DNA of 64,000 nt from Toxorhynchites rutilus septentrionalis. Taxonomy: Eukaryota > Arthropoda > Insecta > Diptera > Culicidae. This document shows, one piece after another, positions 55,767 through 64,000 of this stretch; position 1 is the first letter of the stretch; the number at the start of each line of letters is the position of its first letter. The DNA lies in NCBI RefSeq assembly GCF_029784135.1, contig NC_073746.1, positions 9,333,380 through 9,397,379 of the forward strand, in the 5' to 3' direction. Made by a program: the position numbers and the translations under genes. The notes below the pieces were generated by a model. It worked only from the letters and a program-made list of their open reading frames with translations, was not told where the DNA came from and did no database searches.

Positions 55767-56706
55767 GAGTCTTTGCCGCTGCTATAGGTTGTAGGGTAGC
55801 CAGGTGATCACGAAGGAATTTCAACAAATTTTGATATTGCGGTACCTCACGAGATTTATGATGACGCTCCCAGTATCTTTGGGTTTCTGTATCCAAACGT
55901 TTATACAACAAGTGTGCCAAAATATGAGACCAACCATCAGTATCAAGATCTAGTTTCTTAAGTTGGAGGAGGTTGCGTTCGTACGAATCTATCAACGTAA
56001 CTAACGAATCGTAAGATTCCCGTCTGATGGGTTCGGCATCCAAAAAACCGTCCATCAGAGTTCTAGCGATAATTTTCTTGTTCTCAAATCGTTCTTGTAG
56101 CATTTTCCAAGCGACTTCATAATTTGACACTGTTACTTCGATCGACTCAACTAATGTTTTTGCTTCCTTCGTTAGTACAGAGAGCAGATAATTAAATTTG
56201 TCAACGGGTGTAAGCGATGCATCTTTATCGATCATACTCTGGAAGGCATCCCGGAAACTAAGCCAATCTTTCACACTACCATCAAAAGAAGGGATTTTGA
56301 AGACCGGAAGATGAACACGGGATACGGTTGAATGGGAAGGCGGAGGCGAAAGATCAGTCACAGCTGTCGGTTTTAATCGTAGAGAAAGGAAAAAATCCTT
56401 TATATCGAAATACGTATTTTCAAATTCAATGCGCGTCTTTCTATTGGACGATTCCACGTCTCTAATAACTTCGGATTCTCTTTCGTCCTTAGTTTGACCA
56501 ACCAGGCTTAAGTCCTGTTCCTGAATTGCTTCGATTTTTGCACGATTATCAAGAAACTTTTTGAATAATGTCTCAAGATGTTCCAAACGAGACTCAATTT
56601 TCACATGATCACGAGAATTATCAAAATCATTCACGAAGTTCTGTAAATTCTTCAGTGAATCGGTGAAACCACGCTCAACTTTGGTGAGCTCACGTAACGA
56701 CGCCAT
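55618..56706 (-). pseudogene. BEL/Pao gag (DUF1759-like), frameshifted at its end
   Basis: 362 codons from ATG 56706 (MASLRELTKVERGFTDSLKN). The N-terminal half is charged, with a long predicted coiled segment (LEHLETLFKKFLDNRAKIEA). LPVFKIPSFDGSVKDWLSF and VDKFNYLLSVLTKEAKTLVE are the signature of BEL/Pao gag (DUF1759). The last residues before the stop are out of frame compared with the CCHC region. The capsid role is inferred from the family. Confidence 0.88.
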
Positions 56707-57157
56707 TTTGTTTCTATCGTTATTCAGATCACTAACCCTCTCGAATTTCCAACTTTTTGTATGAAATCACTCTTTAATAATCCAACAATTGAAACTCACA
56801 TGCACTATATCGATTTATTTCTATTCGCACCTTTCTTTTCTGAATACTCACGCTACTAGCGAGCCACGCTATAATTTTACGAAGGAGGATGAAATCCGTT
56901 TGCCACGGCCGAGAGCTCCACGTTCGATATAAGTTGCCGAAATCCGATCCTGAGTCTATGCAGAAGAAATCCTTTTTTCAGCTGGACCCGTAATCGCCGA
57001 TAGACCAATCGACGCCGATGAAACTTCCGCACGCGTAGGGTGATGTAGATGTTCACAGTCCGATGTGAAAGTCCGTGATATTCGCACTCCAACAGTTCAC
57101 TTTTGCCAGTTTTGGCCACTAATTACACATATCCGGTTTCTCGAAGGACCATAAAAA
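56707..57157 (-). other. 5' leader of the BEL/Pao element with tRNA-Tyr-type primer site
   Basis: Non-coding between the 5' LTR and gag, except for an 80-codon upstream frame (57119-56877) with no known domain. The primer-binding site is 57140-57151 (minus TGGTCCTTCGAG), starting 6 bases inside the LTR. It matches 12 bases of the 3' end of insect tRNA-Tyr (…CTCGAAGGACCA), from memory of the tRNA. Confidence 0.6.
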
Positions 57158-57513
57158 TGTAGGGAAACTAACTAAATTAAACTGGTTCACCGGATTGTGG
57201 ACGGGACACTGTTGGCGCGGATAAGTAATGGAAAAAACTATTCAATTCCTTTGCTCGAAATTGTATTTGACCGACGATATAATTTTTGATGCGTCCTCTG
57301 TGAACTATCTACGTAGAAAGAGGCTGAAGCTATCGGTGTATCTAGTTTGATCTGTCTTTCGTTTCGTTCTGTGACAAAAGGGATTATAAAACTATTATCT
57401 GCTTTGTGCGTATGCAGATTAGATTTTTGAGATAATAATGATCTGCGCGATAAAGTGTGAGCGTAGGCAAATCATTTAGGGCACCGAGTCTATTATTGAC
57501 CTAAGCTTGAACA
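57158..57513 (-). repeat. 5' LTR of the BEL/Pao element
   Basis: 356 bp, same ends as the other LTR. In minus sense it would carry the promoter. Differences from the 3' LTR: AA/CG at 57179-57180, plus three single substitutions nearer the other end. Confidence 0.93.
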
Positions 57514-57518
57514 CGGTC

Positions 57519-57655
57519 AAAACAACACTACGAGTCCGATTCGGCTGAGATTTTGACAGTAGCCGTTTACGAGAATGTACTACACGATAATTAATCTCTC
57601 TTGCGATACTGACACCAGCGTACGATGAAGCTAAGTATTTATCGGATCGCCCTCA
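57519..57655 (-). mobile_element. Internally deleted mariner, 5' part, beyond the BEL insertion
   Basis: Minus-strand 5' end TGAGGGCGATCCGATAAATA with TA at 57656-57657, partner of the terminus at 50263. It contains leader sequence only. Joined across the LTR element at the CGGTC site it restores one short mariner. Confidence 0.8.
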
Positions 57656-57811
57656 TATTCCTCGAAATTTTCCCCGAATACGGCCCGTTATTTTTTAAAT
57701 CAGCTGTTTCCCCGCTTTTTTGTCCTACTAGCATTCTACAAATAATCTTTAGGACATTGGGATCAGAGACGATGTTTTATTGATGTGCTGAGTAATGATT
57801 TATATTTCCAG

Positions 57812-58024
57812 TTCGTTTTTGACAAAGATTTTAAATCGAACCGTGCCATACGTGAATTCGAAGATTTCCAATATCTTATGATGCCAATGTCATTTGATTT
57901 TTTTGAGAGAATTGCGATTTGGAATTATGTGATGCGTTCAACGATACCTACGATCTACACCAAGGATGGCCAAACGGTCGTCCGCGCAGGTATTCCTAGG
58001 CGCTCGGCAGCCGATCAAAGATAG
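57812..58024 (+). other. Candidate host terminal exon (70 codons)
   Basis: TTTATATTTCCAG (57799-57811) is a good splice acceptor. The frame that follows encodes FVFDKDFKSNRAIREFEDFQ, then FERIAIWNYVMRSTIPTIYT, and ends GIPRRSAADQR before TAG (58022-58024). The composition looks like a real folded protein (alternating charged/hydrophobic, few low-complexity residues). It does not resemble any transposon domain I know. AATAAA-like signals are not obvious; ATTAAA occurs at about 58140. I cannot name the family or find the previous exon. Confidence 0.35.
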
Positions 58025-58953
58025 TGTCACATCCTAACGCAATGGATTAAATATCTCTTCACATTTTGCTGTGTTCATTTTATGAGCTGTTTATGCTAAT
58101 TTCAACAAAACATATTAAATGTATGAGTAGATACTTCTTCATTAAAGTTTCCGTTTTAAAATATTCTTTCAGATTGTTAGTTATTTTATATTAAAACATC
58201 CAGTTGTTCGAACAATTTCAAGAATTTTTTCTCCAGGCACATACAAGATTAGGCATCTCAATGCGAATACAGAGCAGATGAGTTGATCTGAAACATGACC
58301 TATCAGTAGAACCACAGACAGCATCCAAAATCATACGTGCGTGAATTTCAAATATAGTCAAATATTTATATAGGGGAAGATGACCCTGATCAGACCCCTT
58401 AAATTGCAAATGCGTTCCGTTGATGTTAAACACATTAGGGATCGTGTTAAATAACTACGAAGCAAACACAGAGGGCTGGTTCAGGACCATCACAACTTTT
58501 TTCAATTAACGGTATGCCATTTACTTCAAGCATCAGTTAAATTCAATCTATATAACTTGTCTTGAAGAGTAGACCATAAGCAATCGAAATAGTTTAGTAT
58601 TGTAATGTTTTATCGTCTGAAAGAACATTTAATTCATTCTCAGTACTGGTTAAAAAACTATCCTTTTTTTAAGCATTGAAAGTTCGGTAGGTGGCACCAT
58701 TTTCGAGACCCAAGAGTAGGTCTCGGTTTAAGAGCATCGGTCGGATTAGGACTGGTTCTCCCTATTCTTTAAATTTGAGAACGTATTTTTTAAATTACTC
58801 AGAAAGCGACCTTCGAACTTCTGAAAACAAACAGTTATTTTTGTATAAATCAACATCAATTTATACCAGCTCCTGTTCCTCACAGCCAAACACTAGATGG
58901 TTTGAAAGTACCAATCCCAACAGATGTAAGCATTGATTTTCTTTCTCTGTTTG
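58025..58953. other. No gene seen
   Basis: AT-rich; 58372-58440 has a GGGGAAGATGACCCTGATCA-like segment that may be a degraded repeat end. Confidence 0.35.
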
Positions 58954-58956
58954 TTA

Positions 58957-59300
58957 GGGTAGGTTTAGACTAGTGTTATATTCAAGAAAATATGACTAGT
59001 GTTATATTCAAGATGAAATATGATGAGATTTATAGAAATCGCATCAACCGTTTACACTAGCGTGAACTTCTATAATGAATATATTCATATTTTAGGTGAA
59101 CTTATTCACCTGAAGTAGAACTGCATCCAACTTTAGTGATTTCTCACCAGTGAGAAATTATCAAGCGTTTACATATGCTGAATTTATTCAAGTTATATAT
59201 ACCTCGAATAAGTGTATCATATTTATTCTCACCCGTTTACACCTATTTCACGTGAATAAATCCATCTATAGCTATAGATCTCCCTAATGTAAACCCGCCA
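58957..59300. mobile_element. 344-bp Harbinger-type MITE with TTA duplication
   Basis: The left end GGGTAGGTTTAGACTAG and the right end (inverse TGGCGGGTTTACATTAG) are imperfect inverted repeats. TTA flanks both sides (58954-58956 and 59301-59303). The interior is rich in short inverted motifs such as TCACCAGTGA and GTTTACACTAG. 3-bp TTA duplications are typical of PIF/Harbinger. No coding. Confidence 0.65.
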
Positions 59301-59302
59301 TT

Positions 59303-59521
59303 AGAAATTATATGAACTTGTCAAACTTCATTCGAATATACTTTGATTCCGGCCTGGACAAATTTTCTACGTTGATATTTTCATTATTTAATAAAATCTG
59401 AAATGTTATGAAATTTTTTCAAACGACTTTGATTTTGCGTTACGTAACTAGAGGCGCTCCCCCTGTCCAGGCCGGAATCAAAGTTTGTTCGAATGAAGTT
59501 TGACAAGTTCATAGAATTTCT
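59303..59521. repeat. 57-bp-arm palindrome (~105-bp loop)
   Basis: AGAAATTATATGAACTTGTC through GATTCCGGCCTGGAC (59303-59359) is repeated inversely at 59465-59521 with about 4 mismatches. It directly abuts the Harbinger-type MITE. The loop includes GCGTTACGTAACTAG. Confidence 0.75.
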
Positions 59522-60265
59522 GGGGGTCTTGCGTTACTTATTGTCACATAGGAGGAGGGGAGTGGTGCTGGTCAAAAACCGCATTTTTAGCGTTACGTAA
59601 TTTGTGCACGATGCCTGATGCCCAAAAGTTTGGCCACCCCTGATATACACTATTCGTGACATAGAAGGTACGGTGTCGCCGTCTAGCGGATTTTATGGAT
59701 GTATGAGGAAAATGTAAACAAACCGTGGGTTTTTCAACTGTGTTTTGAGTGCTATTTTTTATTCCAATTCTTTTGTAGTTTATTGTTGCGTTTTGACTCC
59801 CGAAAAAATGCGTTATCAAACACTGTTTTCGCTCACCATTTTTTTCAACTTGTACAAAACTCGTTACACTTTTACTTAGAATATTGATTTGATACTGATA
59901 ACTTGATTTTCATTAATAATGTTGTCCCTGAATATGTGTTTATTTTTTCCGCCGCAGAGAAAGCGTCATTTTCTACAGCAATAAAAAGATGTTTCCAATT
60001 TTGCTAATATATATATTTTAACCTAAGTAGCTCTGCAAAACATTATTCTTCCATTTAACGCTTACCATTATCAAAATTAAGCTCATCACTTTTGTGAAAC
60101 TAATTGTTAAAATCCACCACTTTATGCTTTGCGTTTTGTTTACCTTTGCTTCAAATAAAACCGGCTGTCAAACTCAGCTTCGATGTCCCGAATACCATCC
60201 ATCATTGCGTTTTCACTGCCGCAAATTGATATAGACGGATATAAGGTAAATTATGTTAGTTTGTG

Positions 60266-61167
60266 TGTTTCGAAGATACACCCCGTACTGGTAGGCCAAT
60301 CGTCGTAGAAACCGATGAAATCGTTGAAATCATCCAAGTAGACCGGCATGTGAGCACTCGCTCGATTGGCCAGGAACTGGGTATAGACCATTAAACCGTT
60401 TGGAACCATTTGCAGAAGATTGGATTCCAAAAAAGCTGGATGTATGGGTGCCACACGAGTTGACGCAGAAAAATCTTTTAGACCGAATCAACGCCTGCGA
60501 TGCACTGCCAAACGGAACGAACTCGACCCATTTTTGAAGAAGATGGTGACTGGTGAAGGAAAGTGGATCACGTACGACAACCTAAAGCGAAAAAAGTTGT
60601 GGTCGAAATGTGGTGAGCCGGCCCAACCATCGCCAAACCCGGATTGACGGCCAGGAAGGTTTTGCTGTGTGTTTGGTGCGATTGGAAGGGAATCATCCAC
60701 TATGAGCTGCTCAACTATGGCCAGACCCTCAACTCGGTTCTCTACTGTGAGCAGCTTGACCGTTTGAAGCAGGCGATTGACCAGAAGCGGCCAGAAATGA
60801 TCAATAGGAATGGTGTTGTTTTCTACCAGGACAACGTTGGGCCTCACACATCTTCGATGACCCGCCAGAAGCTACGGGAGCTCGGATGGGATGTTCTATT
60901 GAACCCACCGTATAGTCCGGACCTGCCTCCAAGTAATTATCATCTCTTCCGGTCCATGCAAAACGCTCTTGGTGATACTAACTTGCCATCAAAAGAGACT
61001 TACGAAAACTGGCTGTCTGAGTTTTTTGCAAATAAGGACGGGGGGGGGATAATGAAGTTGCCTTCTAAATGGCAACAAGTTTGCGAACAAAACGGCGCAT
61101 ATTTGACCTAAATTGTATAATCGTAAGTATGTTAAATAAAGCGTCAAATTTCGATCAGAAATACGAC
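60266..61167 (+). mobile_element. mariner element, 5'-truncated third copy
   Basis: Same family as 25725-26990, starting inside the first third of the gene (TTCGAAGATACACCCCGTAC) and running to the 3' terminus, where the last bases are replaced by an (AT)n tract. Confidence 0.85.
60275..61111 (+). pseudogene. mariner transposase, truncated and frameshifted
   Basis: The order EDTPRTGRPIVVETDEIVEI, STRSIGQELGIDH-stop-TVWNHLQKIG is intact where the 25.9 kb copies are broken, but there is a TAA instead of Lys and a lost A near 60435. The longest open frame (60644-61111) carries YQDNVGPHTS (second Asp kept) and PSNYHLF, where the third catalytic Asp has become Asn, and reaches the normal C-terminus (SKWQQVCEQNGAYLT). 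Inactive. Confidence 0.87.
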
Positions 61168-61177
61168 ATTTCTTTTT

Positions 61178-61180
<3 letters not shown>

Positions 61181-61269
<89 letters not shown>
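61181..61269. repeat. (TA)n microsatellite, ~89 bp
   Basis: Uninterrupted TA dinucleotides replacing the mariner 3' end. Confidence 0.97.
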
Positions 61270-61273
<4 letters not shown>

Positions 61274-61399
61274 ATAAAATTTTTTCCAAACTCATCGCAA
61301 TCAAATAATCTTTTATGGACCATCATTATAACCATCATCACTTTCACCGCAGCGACGCCTAGGTATAGATTTGTACGTTAGATCACCAATTGACCCATT

Positions 61400-61540
61400 C
61401 ACAACTTAGCCTTTCTTCAGAATACTGCCTTTTCTTAGGCATTTTAAAGGTGAACAGAACTCAACACAAAGAAACTTTATTTCTGTTTGGCGCGAAGGAC
61501 AGCGGAACAAAACAAACAAACTGCAGTCTTTTGCTCTCTT
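61400..61540 (-). repeat. pogo-like element 5' region, copy 3 (minus strand)
   Basis: Minus-strand GCAGTTTGTTTGTTTTGTTC, CGCGCCAAACAGAAATAAAG, CACCTTTAAAATGCC and then MPKKRQYSEERL (ATG at 61442). It shows the TTTAAAAT site without a MITE. It is joined directly to the satellite array. Confidence 0.55.
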
Positions 61541-63433
61541 TTGGTCATAGCTTAGCCTCAAATACATTCCCAGTTGTATTTGACAATGTGGAAGATAGGT
61601 CAGAACCTCACCTATCAGATTCTATAGCAAACTTAAATTGGAACGTTTTGAGTTTTGAGGAACGAATTGAGTTATTAACTAAAGAAAAAGTTGATGAAGA
61701 GAAATCGATCAAGTCACTTACACCCCTTGCATTCTAAGCCCCTCAATTGAGGTCATCGAGATGCATTAATTACCTTAATTAAGGGGCTTAGAATGAAAGG
61801 GGTGTAAGTGATTTGATCGATTTCTCTACATCGACTCTCTCTTTTGGTCATAGCTTAGTTTCAAATACATTCCCAGCTGTATTTGACAATGTGGAAGATA
61901 GGTCAGAACCTCACCTATCAGATTCTATAGCAAACTTAAATTGGAACGTTTTTGCAATTGAGTTATTAACTAAAGAAAAAGTTGATGAAGAGAAATCGAT
62001 CAAGTCACTTACACCCCTTGCATTCTAAGCCCCTCAATTGAGGTCATCGAGATGCATTAATTACATTAATTGAGGGGCTTAGAATGAAAGGGGTGTAAGT
62101 GATTTCATCGATTTCTCTACATCGACTCTCTCTTTTGGTCATAACTTAGCTGAAAATACATTCCTAGCTGTATTTGACAATGCGGAAGACAGGTCAGAGC
62201 CTCATCTCTCGGATTCTATAGCAAACTCAAATTGGAACGTTTTTGCAGTTGAGTTATTAACTGAAGAAAAAGTTGATGAAGAGAAATCGATCAAGTCACT
62301 TACACCCCTTGCATTCTAAGCCCCTCAATTGAGATCATCGAGATGCATTAATTACATTAATTGAGGGGCTTAGAATGAAAGGGGTGTAAGTGATTTCATC
62401 GATTTCTCTACATCGACTCTCTCTTTTGGTCATAACTTAGCTGAAAATACATTCCTAGCTGTATTTGACAATGCGGAAGACAGGTCAGAGCCTCATCTCT
62501 CGGATTCTATAGCAAACTCAAATTGGAACGTTTTTGCAGTTGAGTTATTAACTGAAGAAAAAGTTGATGAAGAGAAATCGATCAAGTCACTTACACCCCT
62601 TGCATTCTAAGCCCCTCAATTGAGATCATCGAGATGCATTAATTACATTAATTGAGGGGCTTAGAATGAAAGGGGTGTAAGTGATTTCATCGATTTCTCT
62701 ACATCGACTCTCTCTTTTGGTCATAACTTAGCTGAAAATACATTCCTAGCTGTATTTGACAATGCGGAAGACAGGTCAGAGCCTCATCTCTCGGATTCTA
62801 TAGCAAACTCAAATTGGAACGTTTTTGCAGTTGAGTTATTAACTGAAGAAAAAGTTGATGAAGAGAAATCGATCAAGTCACTTACACCCCTTGCATTCTA
62901 AGCCCCTCAATTGAGGTCATCGAGATGCATTAATTACCTTAATTAAGGGGCTTAGAATGAAAGGGGTGTAAGTGATTTGATCGATTTCTCTATATCGACT
63001 CTCTCTTTTGGTCATAGCTTAGTTTCAAATACATTCCCAGCTGTATTTGACAATGTGGAAGATAGGTCAGAACCTCACCTATCAGATTCTATAGCAAACT
63101 TAAATTGGAACGTTTTTGCAATTGAGTTATTAACTAAAGAAAAAGTTGATGAAGAGAAATCGATCAAGTCACTTACACCCCTTGCATTCTAAGCCCCTCA
63201 ATTGAGGTCATCGAGATGCATTAATTACATTAATTGAGGGGCTTAGAATGAAAGGGGTGTAAGTGATTTCATCGATTTCTCTACATCGACTCTCTCTTTT
63301 GGTCATAACTTAGCTGAAAATACATTCCTAGCTGTATTTGACAATGCGGAAGACAGGTCAGAGCCTCATCTCTCGGATTCTATAGCAAACTCAAATTGGA
63401 ACGTTTTTGCAGTTGAGTTATTAACTGAAGAAA
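61538..63433. repeat. 291-bp tandem satellite, ~6.5 units, each with a long palindrome
   Basis: CTTTTGGTCATA recurs at 61538, 61841, 62132, 62423, 62714, 63005 and 63296: one first interval of 303, then exactly 291 each time. Every complete unit contains CACTTACACCCCTTGCATTC ... TAAGCCCCTCAATTGA, inversely repeated about 30 bases further on, giving arms of 50-70 bp. Two subtypes alternate: A (CATAGCTTAG, TTCCCAGC, AATGTGG) and B (CATAACTTAG, TTCCTAGC, AATGCGG), in the order A-A-B-B-B-A-B. 291 is a multiple of 3, so an open frame of about 70 codons (SLSFGHS ... SLTPLAF) repeats; it is a by-product of the array. Confidence 0.92.
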
Positions 63434-63439
63434 AATTAG

Positions 63440-64000
63440 ATTTATAAACAGCCATTCCATGCCAAACCGATATAGTGGTTCTCAAATTTTCGTCAAAAGT
63501 GGTAATTTTGTTCTTCATCGCAGAACATTAGACGCGTATTTTTTTATTTTTTTATTAGGGTGCCTATTTATATTTTAGGGTGGTCAGAAAAAAAAATCAT
63601 CTTTTTCCCAAAAAATCCTTTTTTTAAAAAAACCATAACTTTTGAACCACTGAGCCGATTTAGATCAAATTGAAGCCATTACGACTACAATCAATAATAA
63701 CGAAAATAAAATCCATTTTTTTGCAAGTTCAATATTTTTTAGTAAAAGGCTAGCTTCAATTTGTTATGTCGGTCATCTAAATCAGTTCAGTGGTTCAAAA
63801 GCTATGAATTATTTACAAATGTGAAAAAGTCGTTGCACTACTCTTCCTCTACTATGCCATTGTACCTCAGTAAAATGGGAAATTTTACTATACTGTGCGT
63901 ATACATCATCATCTTGGAAATCACGATGATTCAATATCGATGACGAGTTATTGATGCCTTTTGTCGTATCAGCGTATTTTTCAGCACAGACCAAGAAACT
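63440..64000. repeat. Foldback repeat family 'GGTGGYCC', copy C, cut by the window edge
   Basis: ACAGCCATTCCATGCCAAAC and GTTCTCAAATTTTCGTCAAA (63450-63500) are the inverse of 46500-46540. ATTTTAGGGTGGTC at 63575 is the family terminus, and plus- and minus-sense CCGATTTAGAT / ATCTAAATCAG motifs lie at 63656 and 63775. It may continue beyond the window. Confidence 0.55.

Larger units (their letters stand above)
50618..57513 (-). mobile_element. Full-length BEL/Pao LTR retrotransposon (6896 bp)
   Basis: Two 356-bp LTRs beginning TGTAGGGAAAC and ending CTTGAACA flank a minus-strand gag-pol. The 5-bp target duplication CGGTC lies at 50613-50617 and 57514-57518. The order gag (DUF1759-like) - CCHC knuckles - protease - RT - RNase H - integrase is diagnostic of BEL/Pao. 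The LTRs differ at 5 of 356 positions with no indels. Gag-pol has at least five frameshifts and one stop. No env-like frame lies between integrase and the 3' LTR. Confidence 0.95.

Noticed and set aside
61390..63192. Repeated ~71-115-codon open frames in the satellite
   Set aside because: The unit length (291) is a multiple of three, so an open frame repeats automatically; each copy stops in the palindrome and only the A-type units are open.
61538..63433. CRISPR-like array
   Set aside because: The units are contiguous 291-bp repeats with no variable spacers, in a eukaryotic context without cas genes; it is a satellite.

Overview
This is repeat-rich, AT-rich arthropod nuclear DNA, most likely from a culicine mosquito (Aedes or a relative). 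Evidence for that is two intact DD37E (ITmD37E-type) Tc1/mariner transposases, a family known from mosquitoes; tRNA-derived SINEs with clear A/B boxes and a GAA-type tail; and many short elements with TTAA, TTA or TA target duplications. There are no bacterial operons, CRISPR arrays or plasmid features. No complete host gene is visible. Only four weak host-exon candidates exist: first coding exons ending at splice donors near 8.97 and 42.63 kb, and terminal exons starting at splice acceptors near 31.75 and 57.81 kb. Much of the window could therefore be intergenic or intronic.

Layout. 1-7.4 kb: broken, shuffled non-LTR retrotransposon pieces with a MITE inside; a tandem ~145-bp repeat ending in a conserved CCGGGTCAGCTAG terminus; a TA-flanked 636-bp element; a complete DD37E transposon (4409-5706). 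7.4-12 kb: mostly unassigned. 12-15.9 kb: decayed DD37E, pogo-like and Tc1-like transposase pieces, a non-LTR-type insertion with a 23-bp target duplication, and a perfect-type palindrome. 16.7-24 kb: a 510-bp foldback element, several shared dispersed repeats and a SINE. 25.6-30.5 kb: an apparently exact tandem duplication of 2463 bp carrying a dead mariner. 32.5-41.3 kb: dispersed repeats that provide empty sites for a piggyBac-type MITE and for the second complete DD37E transposon (39972-41206). 43-49 kb: foldback repeats, nested insertions and deleted mariners. 50.3-57.7 kb: a full-length BEL/Pao LTR retrotransposon with a CGGTC target duplication, inserted inside a 492-bp internally deleted mariner. 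58-64 kb: a Harbinger-type MITE, a palindrome, a third mariner copy, an (AT)n tract and a 291-bp satellite array whose every unit holds a long palindrome.

Functionally this is a layered transposon graveyard with two possibly active DD37E elements. I found no convincing new multigene system. The most informative signals are structural: nested insertions, paralogous empty sites, recent exact duplication, and the palindromic satellite.
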